Below, piece by piece: positions 8,785 through 17,834 of a DNA stretch of 64,000 bases. A program made the position numbers and the translations under genes. This DNA is from Photobacterium indicum (GTDB lineage Bacteria > Pseudomonadota > Gammaproteobacteria > Enterobacterales > Vibrionaceae). A model generated the notes under the pieces. The model had not been told where the DNA came from. It saw only the letters and a program-made list of their open reading frames with translations, and did not search any database. The DNA is taken from assembly GCF_003026215.1 (NCBI RefSeq), contig NZ_PYOC01000004.1, positions 124,001 through 188,000 of the forward strand, in the 5' to 3' direction. Position 1 is the first letter of the stretch. The number at the start of each line of letters is the position of its first letter.

Positions 8785-10176
8785 TTATTTATCTATCAAT
8801 TTCTTTAACATTTCAAGACTAGTTCTAATACTATCAAAAAGTCCAAATATGATTTTCAATTTAATTTTATAGGAAATTGTTCTCATTGTAATAATTTCCT
8901 TAAAAAGTTGCCTTCCCAAATATGGTTTTTGCTTATTACAAAGAGCATTAACATTATTTACACCATACTTCAACACTTCAGGGACATCATGATATTCTCG
9001 ACGCAAAGCACAATTAAAACGTACTTTAACTCTAATTGGGTCATGAATAATTTTCACTTCTTTATAGAGTTTTGCCTGTACTTCTTGATGAAGTTGAAAC
9101 GTATCATTGCAAACAGATTCAAGCTTAATTTGGTCCAATGGGCTATAGCCGGAAATCGCAGTCTTTATACCAATAGGGAACAAACCATTTAAGTACGACT
9201 CCGTAAAAGCTGTTCCTCCAGTTATTGGTAATGTATCAATTATTGCATCAGCAATGCTAATTTTGGCTATATAGCTTTCGTAAGGTAGCTGTTCATGTAT
9301 TTTTAATCTTCTCCAATATTTTATTTTCGTTGACCACCACCAATAGTCTGAACCTTTTGCTCCAATAATCATGACTTTGTTTTTCTTGTCTGAACCTAGG
9401 ATACTCTGAACGACCCTAGGCGCTGAGTATAGTTCATCTGGTTTCATCTTATATGAAGCACCTGACATCAAGAAATTTCTTATATCTGTCTTAAGTTTCG
9501 GCATTTCTTTCATATCGATTGGAATACCAATAAATGAAACCTTATACTTAGCATTTTTAATAATTTTATCTATCTGATAACCACGATTAGATATATGGAG
9601 AACAACATCAGAAATGGATTTACCAAATGAGAAAACATGGTCAGCATGGTTTACAAAATAAACTGAAAAACTATAATCACACCTTTTAAGTATTCCTATT
9701 GCAATACATGTTGTAATATCATTAGGATGAATATGCAAAATGACGTTATCGTACATTGCGCACCTATGTATGATTGCAAGTATTCGGCTCTCCACACTAC
9801 AAGTTTCTATTTGATATACATTCCTAAAATAGGTTGACAATCTATTTACTAACCCATCAAAAACAAATTCATTACCAGATATTAGTAAATCAGCATCAAT
9901 ATCTGCTAGTTTCTCACAAAGCCTAGTATGACCACCACTATTATAAGGAACCGTTATAATATGTAGAACTCCAGATATTTTATCAGGCCATGATATTTTA
10001 TTAGTATCAATTTTATGTTTTAATATATCGAAGAGCTTATTTTCAAAATCTATTTCAGCGTAAACCACTGGGTTACTATTAGACAATGATCTTTCATAAA
10101 CTTTAGACAAGGTAACAATATCTTCGATATTTTCGCATTTATATATATACTTTTTAAGCTTTTCACGATCCATCAT
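8785..10176 (-). CDS. Putative GT-B-type glycosyltransferase, family not identified
   Basis: I do not recognise this 463-residue protein as a named family. It has a VPYNSGGHTRLCEKLAD segment (about residues 75-92), reminiscent of the N-terminal nucleotide-binding loop of GT4-like enzymes. Further on, ADAIIDTLPITGGTAFTESYLNGLFPIG (about residues 310-340) resembles the E-x7-E donor region, with a proline/glycine-rich turn followed by Glu. Rossmann-like beta-alpha alternation and the absence of membrane helices support a cytoplasmic GT-B fold. It lies between wzx (14-nt overlap) and the GT11 gene, which fits a repeat-unit glycosyltransferase. MM at the start leaves two possible ATG codons. Confidence 0.5.
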   Translation of the reverse strand: MMDREKLKKYIYKCENIEDIVTLSKVYERSLSNSNPVVYAEIDFENKLFDILKHKIDTNKISWPDKISGVLHIITVPYNSGGHTRLCEKLADIDADLLISGNEFVFDGLVNRLSTYFRNVYQIETCSVESRILAIIHRCAMYDNVILHIHPNDITTCIAIGILKRCDYSFSVYFVNHADHVFSFGKSISDVVLHISNRGYQIDKIIKNAKYKVSFIGIPIDMKEMPKLKTDIRNFLMSGASYKMKPDELYSAPRVVQSILGSDKKNKVMIIGAKGSDYWWWSTKIKYWRRLKIHEQLPYESYIAKISIADAIIDTLPITGGTAFTESYLNGLFPIGIKTAISGYSPLDQIKLESVCNDTFQLHQEVQAKLYKEVKIIHDPIRVKVRFNCALRREYHDVPEVLKYGVNNVNALCNKQKPYLGRQLFKEIITMRTISYKIKLKIIFGLFDSIRTSLEMLKKLIDK

Positions 10177-11623
10177 ATTTATGACATCTTACCTTATTTA
10201 TTATTTTTTCAACTATATCTACTGCGAAAGGAACTCTAAAGAGAATGATACAAGAACAATAAACAATAATCCCAACGAAAACTCTTGCTAGCAACTCTAA
10301 AAAAAGATCATTATAATTAATTTGAATCACAACAATGTACATTATAATAGAAGAGATCACGACAGGAAACATCGGTTTCATTTGATCAGTAAGTTTGAAT
10401 CCATAAAGTTTTGCGGGAAAGTATGCGTTAATAAAGTATGCTATAACAGAAAGAACTAACTGGCATATTGAAACTCCAATTACTCCATAAGGGAGGGCAA
10501 TAAACAATAGTAAAACTAACACTGGTATCTTAACTAAATCAGCTCTCAAGAAAAGATCTGTTCTTCCTGATACATTAAGTACATAGAGATTTAGACTACT
10601 AATTGGCGTCAATGCTCTTGCAAATGAGAGTATAATCAGTACAGGGACAATATCTTTCCATTCATCCCCAAGAAAAACTAATACAAAACTCTCCGATACA
10701 GCAGCAAATCCCATAAAAACAGGGAATGAAATAAGAGCTGTAATTTGAATTGCAGTTTGATAAGTATTAAGCATCTTTTCCTTTTCATCTTTTATTGATG
10801 TAAGGATTGGGAAAGTGACGCCTTGGATTATTGAAGTTAATGTAAATGAAAGTGTATTTGTATAGTAATAGCCTTGATGATATAAGCCAACTTGATACGG
10901 ATTGAAGAATCTTCCCAGTATTATTGTATATAAGTTCTGAACAAAAGTAGCTATAAGGCCTGATATAAGTAAATTGGAACCAAAACCAAATAACTGACTA
11001 AATGATTTTTTACTGAATCTCTTTTTAGGCAGCCACTTACAAACAATGATAAGTAACAATGATGACACAAAGGACTTACTGAGAGTCATGAACACTAGTG
11101 ACCAATAGCCCCATGTATTTTTGACAGCCACCACTGCTACTACAATACTTACAAAAACAGCTATTGTATTTACTATGGTTTGTCTTTTGAAATCGATATT
11201 TATTGTTAATTTTGCTCTAGGTACAATTGAAAATGCATTAAATATAAATGATAAAAATAGAATCCTAGAAACTGAAATAAGATCATCTTGATTATAAAAA
11301 TTTGCTATCGCAGGTGCCAATGCATAAAACAATAAGTATAAAAATACTGATAATATAAGATTTGTGTAAAATACTGTTGAAAAATCACTCTCATTCGCCG
11401 AATGACTTTTATGAATCAGAGCCTGCGTAAATCCAGAGTCAATTATTGACTGTGAAATAGCTATAAAAACTGATAGCATTGCTATCAGTCCAAAATCAGA
11501 TGGCGCTAATATGTTTGATAAATATATCAATAAAATAGCGACACTTAGTTGATTGATAATTTTGTCTAGGAATGACCAAGCTGCGCCATTAAAGGCTTTA
11601 TTCTTGAGTTTTCTATCTAGCAT
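10163..11623 (-). CDS. wzx: Wzx-type flippase (MOP superfamily lipopolysaccharide transporter, WzxC-like)
   Basis: The 486-residue membrane protein has 12-14 hydrophobic segments. It opens with NKAFNGAAWSFLDKIINQL and LSNILAPSDFGLIAMLSVFI, typical of WzxC/TuaB-like polysaccharide transporters of the MOP superfamily. It is expected to flip undecaprenyl-diphosphate-linked repeat units across the inner membrane for Wzy polymerisation and Wza-Wzc export. It overlaps both neighbours (11 nt with the SGNH-like gene, 14 nt with the glycosyltransferase gene), so it is part of one transcript. Confidence 0.85.
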   Translation of the reverse strand: MLDRKLKNKAFNGAAWSFLDKIINQLSVAILLIYLSNILAPSDFGLIAMLSVFIAISQSIIDSGFTQALIHKSHSANESDFSTVFYTNLILSVFLYLLFYALAPAIANFYNQDDLISVSRILFLSFIFNAFSIVPRAKLTINIDFKRQTIVNTIAVFVSIVVAVVAVKNTWGYWSLVFMTLSKSFVSSLLLIIVCKWLPKKRFSKKSFSQLFGFGSNLLISGLIATFVQNLYTIILGRFFNPYQVGLYHQGYYYTNTLSFTLTSIIQGVTFPILTSIKDEKEKMLNTYQTAIQITALISFPVFMGFAAVSESFVLVFLGDEWKDIVPVLIILSFARALTPISSLNLYVLNVSGRTDLFLRADLVKIPVLVLLLFIALPYGVIGVSICQLVLSVIAYFINAYFPAKLYGFKLTDQMKPMFPVVISSIIMYIVVIQINYNDLFLELLARVFVGIIVYCSCIILFRVPFAVDIVEKIINKVRCHKYDGS

Positions 11624-12491
11624 TTTCTATTCTTCTTAGAACTTCACTTGTTAACTTAAATGCTCCCTTCTCATTTAAGTGGTCATAATCCCCAAGATCT
11701 GAGTCCTCAAAAATAGGAGAGTCATAGAAATCCATAATGCATACATTTTCACTTTGAAAATTATAGGCACCTAAGAAAAGTTCACTTTTATGCGGAAGAG
11801 AATTAACATAAGCTTTTTGTGCTGGTGGGATGACAATATATAGCTTCCTATTATCTCTAGTAACAGACTCAACTAGCTTTTCTAACCAAATTAACTGATC
11901 CGGTTTTCTGATATTTTCTCTTAAATGAATTTTTGCTCTTTTTTCAACAGGTATGTCAGTTATAAAATGATGATTATTTTCATAACCTCTATAGTCTTCT
12001 CTAACATTTATTTTTTTTATTTTATTGCATTCTTTAAGAATTTTTGCTTCTAATTTACAGTCTAGAACCCCCTCTTCTTGATATGCTACACCAAAATATT
12101 TTTTGTAAGCTACAAGACGATATTTTTCACTAATTTTTATTAAGGATAGACCAGGTGTAAAAACACTGTAGAAAAAAATAACACTATTCAAATTGGTCAT
12201 TTTTTGAGAGTAAGCCTCGTACAGTTTGTAGTTAAAGTATATATCTGTACTTGTTAATCCTAAATTATATAGAGATTTCTCATGGTCTGTTAATATGCCA
12301 TAATCAGCATGAGAGCCCCGAAGAGCCAAGATTTCCATTGTTTCTAAATTCTTTTCAAATCCAATTTTTTTTCTTTTAACATAAGAAAGGAAATCTCTAT
12401 CCATGAACAATTTTCTTTTTCTGTTTCTATATTTAATTACTTGATCCACAAATTTTTGAGGAAGTATTTTTTTTATAATTTCCTTTAGCAT
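11613..12491 (-). CDS. Hypothetical SGNH-like protein of the polysaccharide cluster
   Basis: A soluble 292-residue protein with no obvious signal peptide; its N-terminus is lysine-rich. ILALRGSHADYGIL near residue 53 could be a degenerate SGNH block I. The C-terminal DLGDYDHLNEKGAFKLT has the Asp-x-x-His arrangement of SGNH esterase/acetyltransferase block V. A central LYIVIPPAQKAYV segment resembles the strand before block III. It may modify a sugar or acyl group, but function is not established. It is the second possible SGNH-type modifier in this operon, after the OafA-like protein. It overlaps wzx by 11 nt. Confidence 0.45.
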   Translation of the reverse strand: MLKEIIKKILPQKFVDQVIKYRNRKRKLFMDRDFLSYVKRKKIGFEKNLETMEILALRGSHADYGILTDHEKSLYNLGLTSTDIYFNYKLYEAYSQKMTNLNSVIFFYSVFTPGLSLIKISEKYRLVAYKKYFGVAYQEEGVLDCKLEAKILKECNKIKKINVREDYRGYENNHHFITDIPVEKRAKIHLRENIRKPDQLIWLEKLVESVTRDNRKLYIVIPPAQKAYVNSLPHKSELFLGAYNFQSENVCIMDFYDSPIFEDSDLGDYDHLNEKGAFKLTSEVLRRIENAR

Positions 12492-12683
12492 ATTTATATC
12501 CTACAAGTCTAATATTCTTGCAACTCGAGTTTACTTACTCATACTTATCTGGATGTATAAACCGTTAATAATACAAAACATCGTCATAGAAGTAATGTCT
12601 ATTAATTTGTTTATATGTCCTTATCATATACCACCCATGGTAACTGATGGTATATAATTCATAGAGCAGTTTCGATGAAATGA

Positions 12684-13784
12684 TTACCTAAAGTTATTGA
12701 TAGCTTCAATCACTAATTTAATTTCTCGATAGCTAAGCAGTGGATCTATCGGAAGGCTAAGAACTTCATTATGAATACTTTCTGTTATCGGTAAGCTAAT
12801 ATTCTGAAATTCTTCTAACGCTTTTTGCTTATGTGGTGCAATTGGGTAATGGATTACTGTATTTATGCCTTTATTTCTGAGGTGCTTAGATAATTCATAT
12901 CTACTTTTACAACGTATTACAAATAAATGAAAAACATGATTTTCTTCATTTTCCCATAACGGTAATTTTACTAACGGGTTATCTATCCCACTATTATAGG
13001 TCGCAGCAATCAACTTTCGTTTCTGTGTCTCTTCATTCAAATATTTCAGTTTAACTCTCAGCATTGCTGCTTGAATTTCATCCAAACGAGAGTTCACTCC
13101 TTGGTAAGTATTTTCATATTTTTTAGTAGAACCATAGTTTCTTAAAGCTCTTAGATTATTTGCTAGTTCACAATCATTAGTTGTTATTGCTCCAGCGTCT
13201 CCTAATGCTCCTAAATTCTTCCCAGGATAAAAACTGAATGCGCCAGCATCCCCCCAAGAGCCTACCCGCTTAGAATTAATACTAGCTCCATGAGCTTGTG
13301 CACAGTCTTCCAAAACTAAAAGGTTATACTCATCAGCAATATTCATAATCTCAGGCATATTTGCAATTAAGCCATATAAGTGCACAGGTAATATTGCTTT
13401 AGTTTTATTTGTTATTGCACTTAACGTGCCTTCGATTGATAAATTAAAAGTATCAGGATCAGGCTCAACAAGAACAGGGATTAAGTTATTCTCTGTAATT
13501 GCTAAAATAGAAGCTATATATGTATTTGCAGGTACAATAATTTCATCGCCATCATCAAATTTACCCATGATTTTCCAAGATCTTATGACGAGAGTTAATG
13601 CATCCAATCCGTTAGCTACACCAATTGCATGTTTTACTCCACAGTATTCAGCGAACTCCTTTTCAAACTCTTTAAGTTCATCACCCATAATATACCAACC
13701 AGAGTCTATAACCCGAGAGCATGCTTCTTTTAATTCCAAGCTATATTGACTATTTAATCGACCTAAATTTAGGAAATCAATCAT
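12684..13784 (-). CDS. fdtB: FdtB/QdtB-type dTDP-3-amino-3,6-dideoxyhexose transaminase (DegT/DnrJ/EryC1)
   Basis: This PLP-dependent sugar aminotransferase of 366 residues converts the 3-keto product of FdtA into dTDP-Fuc3N (or dTDP-Qui3N). It has [26 protein letters not shown] and [16 protein letters not shown] with the Schiff-base lysine (about residue 188), then RALRNYGS and [14 protein letters not shown], all standard for this family. It follows fdtA and a GNAT gene, although the KAS III remnant and an IS now separate them. Its ATG overlaps the stop of that remnant by 8 nt (ATGATTGA), showing that the two genes were once translationally coupled. Confidence 0.85.
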   Translation of the reverse strand: MIDFLNLGRLNSQYSLELKEACSRVIDSGWYIMGDELKEFEKEFAEYCGVKHAIGVANGLDALTLVIRSWKIMGKFDDGDEIIVPANTYIASILAITENNLIPVLVEPDPDTFNLSIEGTLSAITNKTKAILPVHLYGLIANMPEIMNIADEYNLLVLEDCAQAHGASINSKRVGSWGDAGAFSFYPGKNLGALGDAGAITTNDCELANNLRALRNYGSTKKYENTYQGVNSRLDEIQAAMLRVKLKYLNEETQKRKLIAATYNSGIDNPLVKLPLWENEENHVFHLFVIRCKSRYELSKHLRNKGINTVIHYPIAPHKQKALEEFQNISLPITESIHNEVLSLPIDPLLSYREIKLVIEAINNFR

Positions 13785-13949
13785 ATTTATTCTCTTTTAT
13801 TCTTGCTAATATATTAGTAGCCCATGAAAGACCTACACTAAGACCTGATATTAATATTGTGTTATATTTAGAATTATTAATATAGTTTTTCAACATAATT
13901 GGTATCATTAAAGAGGCGGTATTACCTTTACCTTTAAGAAACGACATCA

Positions 13950-15163
13950 CAGGGCAAGATTACGCCCCCTTAACCCCTAAGGACTCCAGATGGGTAGCTA
14001 CTATTTCTACCTAACGGTCTTCGCTTTCTTTTTAAACCTGCTTTAAAGGATTCATCTGCATTTAATAGATTTAATGCAATTGAACCTCAATCGACCAATG
14101 TGAGCGGCTGGATTCAAGCAACGTTTTTGCATCTAGTTTCTTAGAGCTAATGTAATATCGAATCGATATGTCCTCTGCGGGAATATCTCCAACTTGCCTA
14201 ATAGATGCAACGATACCCATTACTTTTAATTCTGGCCAATCATAAGCAATATCACCCAGTACCGATAAAACTTCATTAACTAACGCTACGCGGGTTTCTT
14301 TACGACCATGCCCTTCTTCCTGAGTACTGTATGAGCTTCCTTCGAAGTTTTGCAGCATCTCCATTCTAAAGTAGTCATTAAAGGCTTTCTCTAAGCGCTT
14401 TTGATTACCTTTTACCGCCAATAAATAATCTGCACCTTTGCCAACTATGGCCTTAGCTATATCACGCTGACAGCCCATCGCATCAATAGTGACAAGGCAT
14501 CCACGTATGTCGAGTAGCTTCAGAAGCTCAGGTATAGCAGTGATTTCATTCGATTTCTCTGATGTTTTGATCAGCCCAATAACCACTTGATTTGCAGCAC
14601 TAAAAGCACTCACCATGTGGATTGCGCCTTGACGCCTTCCTTTGTCATAAGTGCCACGCAGAGTTTTACCATCAATCGCAATGACATCACCGTCAGTCGC
14701 TTGGTGACAGTCATCCATCCACAGAGCGAAGCACTTTTGCATCTGTTTGGCTGATATCATCCCCATCACTCTAGCAATAGTGTCATGGACGGGAATACCA
14801 CTCTCGAAATCATCATATTGCTTGAGCCAATCTAGGTGGTCTTCACCAAAATCTTGTATTCATCCCAACCATCAGCACCACCAATAACAGCGACAATCGA
14901 CAAAAATATAATGTCTGTCAATTTTTGTTCTATTTTCCATTGTTGCCGTAAGTCTTTGATTATTGAAATATGAACCAAAAGGCTAAGTCCATTCATGAAC
15001 GGATATCCATATACCGAAATATAAGTATATGATCACAGCTGATATAGATCGTCAAATTGATCCTAATTGGGATTACCGTTTTGTGCAGTAAACGGTAGTT
15101 TTAATTAAATTTCAACAGTGACTGAGCCCTTTCAGAATAAGGGCTCTTCATGAGCTTTCCCTG
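13950..15163 (-). mobile_element. ISAs1-family (H-repeat-associated) insertion sequence, degraded copy 1
   Basis: About 1.2 kb bounded by CAGGGCAAGATTACG (left) and the inverse of CAGGGAAAGCTCATG (right). It is nearly identical to the second copy at 40216-41484. The duplicated octamer AAGAAACG lies at 13936-13943 and 15173-15180, leaving 6 and 9 extra bases between the octamers and the recognisable IS ends. Compared with copy 2 it lacks about 90 bp near its left end, consistent with recombination between short AATGCAAT direct repeats. Confidence 0.85.
14071..14996 (-). pseudogene. ISAs1-type transposase, frameshifted and deleted (copy 1)
   Basis: The reading starts with MNGLSLLVHISIIKD at 14996. 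It shifts frame near 14860, where one base is missing relative to copy 2 (GATGAATACAAG against GAAGAAATACAAG), and reopens from about 14769. The central region has [11 protein letters not shown] and LVTIDAMGCQRDIAK, the DDE-type core of ISAs1/H-repeat transposases, and HSWSIEVQLH-like sequence. The C-terminal helix region (LDVGMNEDACRIRRDEA in copy 2) is lost in the 90-bp deletion. It is not expected to be active. Confidence 0.85.
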
Positions 15164-15344
15164 GGTTAGTCCAAGAAACGGTATTTTTTATTCGTTTAAA
15201 TTTAGTTTCTTTCGTATTCCATTTACAGTTGCTTTACTATCTTGATGTATTGAATATAAATCAAAACTTATCTTATTTACATAAATATGATTACTAATTG
15301 ATTTTGATACTTCAATGATAGCAAAACTGAAAAATTCTTTACCA

Positions 15345-15863
15345 TTATAGTAATTTTGAAAATTTCTTTCTTACTTTATCGATTGAAAATTTAGATACTC
15401 TAAAGTAATAATTATCAGAGTCTTCTTTATACTCAACAGCACCCATTTTCTTGTGAAAAGCTAATACTTTTTCATTAGCCTTTCTAACATCAAAGTGAGA
15501 TTCACTATAATCTAGAATGTCAAAACCAAACTTATAGACTAATAACGCACTTTCTATTGCTGAGTATTTCGTTTTATTTTCATTGAGAATCCAACTCCCC
15601 CAACAAAATGAATTATCAGTTAGATCGTAAACTCTAACTGTACCACAAGGCATCCCATCTAGTTTTTCTATTATAAAGTAAAATTCTTTACTTTCTTTCT
15701 CCAAAACTTTGTATTTCTCAATCCATTTTCTTTGCTGATTAACATCACCTGTAATTTTAGAAAGATGACTATTGTACTTTTCATTTGTTCTCAATGAATG
15801 TATAAACTTCGCATCATCTGGCTGAACCAACCTCATCTTAATTGTTTTTGACTCAAGGTTCAT
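15345..15863 (-). CDS. GNAT-family N-acyltransferase of the Fuc3N/Qui3N pathway
   Basis: A 172-residue GNAT protein, probably acylating the 3-amino group of dTDP-Fuc3N or dTDP-Qui3N. It begins TIKMRLVQPDDAKFIHSLR, the beta1/alpha1 pattern of RimJ/RimL-like GNATs, and ends with NEKVLAFHKKMGAVEYKED, the usual acetyl-CoA-side helix and strand. Its start overlaps the fdtA stop by 4 nt (ATGA type), linking it functionally to fdtA and fdtB. Named FdtC enzymes of some bacteria are left-handed beta-helix proteins, so I do not use that symbol. The KAS III remnant begins exactly at its 3' end. Confidence 0.75.
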   Translation of the reverse strand: MNLESKTIKMRLVQPDDAKFIHSLRTNEKYNSHLSKITGDVNQQRKWIEKYKVLEKESKEFYFIIEKLDGMPCGTVRVYDLTDNSFCWGSWILNENKTKYSAIESALLVYKFGFDILDYSESHFDVRKANEKVLAFHKKMGAVEYKEDSDNYYFRVSKFSIDKVRKKFSKLL

Positions 15864-16258
15864 AGTTTATTACCCTTAAATTCTTGATAGTCACGAATAT
15901 AGTCAGATTCATCATATATATTACTAGCGAGAACGACTAATACACAATCCTCACTGAATTCATGCATTTCACGCCATGTCATATTATCAATATATAATCC
16001 AACATCAGGTCTATTTAAGGTAACTTCTTCTTTCGAATCACCATCGTCCAATATAAACCGACATGAGCCTTTTACACAAACAACCACTTGTTCCAGATTT
16101 TTATGTGCATGATAACCTCTGGAAACTCCTGATTTGGTGTCAAAAATATAGTAAACCCTTTTTATTTCAAAAGGGATATTGATACCTTCCTCTAAAGATA
16201 TCAAACTACCTCTATCATCGCCTAAGGGATTTAACTTAATGAGTTTAATTAGGCTCAT
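15860..16258 (-). CDS. fdtA: FdtA/QdtA-type dTDP-4-oxo-6-deoxyglucose 3,4-ketoisomerase (WxcM-like cupin)
   Basis: The 132-residue cupin moves the keto group of dTDP-4-keto-6-deoxyglucose (the RmlB product) from C4 to C3, ahead of transamination by FdtB. It has the family pattern LGDDRGSLISLE at the N-terminus, RVYYIFDTKSGVSRGYHAHK with the catalytic His pair, a QVVVCVKGSCRFILDDG strand pair, and IYDESDYIRDY at the end. FdtA (galacto) and QdtA (gluco) cannot be separated by eye, so the final sugar is Fuc3N or Qui3N. It is coupled by 4-nt overlap to the GNAT gene. Confidence 0.85.
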   Translation of the reverse strand: MSLIKLIKLNPLGDDRGSLISLEEGINIPFEIKRVYYIFDTKSGVSRGYHAHKNLEQVVVCVKGSCRFILDDGDSKEEVTLNRPDVGLYIDNMTWREMHEFSEDCVLVVLASNIYDESDYIRDYQEFKGNKL

Positions 16259-16394
16259 ACTTATACCTATTAGTTACAGATAAAGAATATCTATCAAATA
16301 GCTCCGAATTGGATAACTTATCCTTATAATATCTACGCTACAATCAATATAACCTCATCTTAAGAAATAATAACTTTATAAATATTGAAAATAG

Positions 16395-16940
16395 CTATAA
16401 AGCGATAACATTTGAAAAAGACAATCCTTTAGAATCTTTCTCTGATAATTGTGGTTGTCCTTCTAGGGGCCATTTGACATCTAAAATCGCATCATTCCAA
16501 AATATGCTTTGTTCTGCATATGGATTATAATAATCAGTACACTTATAAACAAACTCTGCTTCTTCACTGGTTACATAAAAACCATGTGCAAAGCCTTCTG
16601 GCACCCATAACTGACGTTTATTTTCTGCAGATAAAAATACGCCAACCCATTGACCGAATGTTGGTGAATCCTTTCTGATATCCACCGCTACATCGAACAC
16701 TTCACCTGAAACGACACGCACTAACTTACCTTGCGTGTTTTCAGTTTGGAAATGCAAGCCTCGCAAAATACCTTGTTTGGATTTTGAGTGATTATCTTGT
16801 ACGAATTGTGTTGGCTTTCCCGTTACTAACTCTTCAAATTTTGCTTGATTCCATGTTTCCATAAAGAAACCACGTTCATCACCAAACACAGTAGGTTCAA
16901 TAATCTTCACATCAAAAATTGCTGTTTCTATCACTTTCAT
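16395..16940 (-). CDS. rmlC: RmlC, dTDP-4-dehydrorhamnose 3,5-epimerase
   Basis: Third step of dTDP-L-rhamnose synthesis, in the cytoplasm. The 181-residue cupin has FGDERGFFMETWNQAKF, QDNHSKSKQGILRGLHFQ with the catalytic His, GEVFDVAVDIRKDSPTFGQW with the catalytic Asp, and LWVPEGFAHGFYV. Length and motifs match the family throughout. It is the last of rmlBADC, 15 nt after rmlD. It is followed by a 136-bp gap before fdtA, so fdtA may also be served by an internal promoter. Confidence 0.95.
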   Translation of the reverse strand: MKVIETAIFDVKIIEPTVFGDERGFFMETWNQAKFEELVTGKPTQFVQDNHSKSKQGILRGLHFQTENTQGKLVRVVSGEVFDVAVDIRKDSPTFGQWVGVFLSAENKRQLWVPEGFAHGFYVTSEEAEFVYKCTDYYNPYAEQSIFWNDAILDVKWPLEGQPQLSEKDSKGLSFSNVIAL

Positions 16941-16955
16941 AATGAACTCGATTTA

Positions 16956-17834
16956 CTACGTATAAGCTTCAATGTTACCAAGCGCTAATTTCCAATCACT
17001 TGCTTGAATTGCAAATTTTTCGGTAATTAATCTGGTATCTAATTTAGAGTTAGCGGGGCGCTTAGCTGGGGTAGGATATTCTTCAGTGGTAATCGCATTA
17101 ACTGTCGGTGATTGTTGAATAACAGCTTGCTCTACGGCTTCATCAAAAATAACCTGTGCAAACTGGCTCCAGCTAACATGGGGTAAACCAGAAAAGTGAT
17201 AAATACCGAATTTATCGCTCTCACCATTACAAATTGTTTTAGTAATGACGACTAATGCTGCTGCGATATCTCCGGCATAAGTGGGTCCACCGAATTGATC
17301 GCCCACAATACCTAACGAATCATGCGTTTTAGCCAGACGAAGCATCGTCTTAACAAAATTATTACCCTGCTCACCAAAAACCCAGGCCGTACGAAGAATA
17401 ATGTGTTTATCGCACGCTTTAGCAACAGCAATTTCACCTGCTAACTTACTTCCCCCGTAAACGCCTTGAGGATTGGTCGTGTCGCTCTCTGCATACTCAC
17501 CTTCTTTGTTGCCTTCAAAAACATAATCGGTTGAGATATGCAAAATGGCAGCACCAATGCTTTGTGCTGCTTGGGCTAAATACTGTGGACCATCACGATT
17601 TATCGCATAAGAAAGTTCAACTTCCTCTTCTGCTTTATCGACTGCTGTATGGGCAGCGGCATTAATAATAATCGTTGGTTTAAATTCAGCAACTGTCGCC
17701 TCTACTGCCTCTTGATTAGTGATATCAAGGTGCTCTTTATCTAGGGCGAGTACCCTTGTGTTTTCATTTTTTGCTAATTGTTCTGTAAGGCAATAACCGA
17801 CTTGACCATGGCAACCTGTAATTAGTACCCGCAT
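16956..17834 (-). CDS. rmlD: RmlD, dTDP-4-dehydrorhamnose reductase
   Basis: Final step of dTDP-L-rhamnose synthesis, reducing the 4-keto group with NAD(P)H. The 292-residue extended SDR has GCHGQVGYCL at residues 7-16, LDKEHLDITN, INAAAHTAVDKAE, ISTDYVFEG with the catalytic Thr, YGGSKLAGE (YxxxK) and LRTAWVFGEQGNNFV. All are standard for RmlD. It starts one base after rmlA ends in the compact rmlBADC block. Confidence 0.95.
   Translation of the reverse strand: MRVLITGCHGQVGYCLTEQLAKNENTRVLALDKEHLDITNQEAVEATVAEFKPTIIINAAAHTAVDKAEEEVELSYAINRDGPQYLAQAAQSIGAAILHISTDYVFEGNKEGEYAESDTTNPQGVYGGSKLAGEIAVAKACDKHIILRTAWVFGEQGNNFVKTMLRLAKTHDSLGIVGDQFGGPTYAGDIAAALVVITKTICNGESDKFGIYHFSGLPHVSWSQFAQVIFDEAVEQAVIQQSPTVNAITTEEYPTPAKRPANSKLDTRLITEKFAIQASDWKLALGNIEAYT

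Larger units (their letters stand above)
13777..15343 (-). pseudogene. Remnant of a ketoacyl-ACP synthase III-like gene, 5' two thirds lost, split by an IS
   Basis: Two coding pieces flank the IS. The upstream piece (about 15173-15343) encodes NGKEFFSFAIIEVSKSI and a later LYSIHQDSKATVNGIRKK, the KAS III pattern with the catalytic-site His in HQ. The downstream piece (13777-13938) encodes KGKGNTASLMIPIMLKNY, the GNT/S-x-P block carrying the family Asn, then ILISGLSVGLSWAT. Joining the pieces at the duplicated CGTTTCTT restores the frame as PFL-KGKGNT. An in-frame TAA at 15188-15190 adds a nonsense change. The N-terminal ~220 residues, including the catalytic Cys, are missing. The remnant begins directly at the end of the GNAT gene. 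The original protein probably made or transferred an acyl group for the amino sugar (inference). Confidence 0.8.

Noticed and set aside
14071-14769. 232-codon transposase frame as an intact gene
   Set aside because: It lacks the N-terminal part (frameshift near 14860) and the C-terminal part (90-bp deletion) seen in the second copy.
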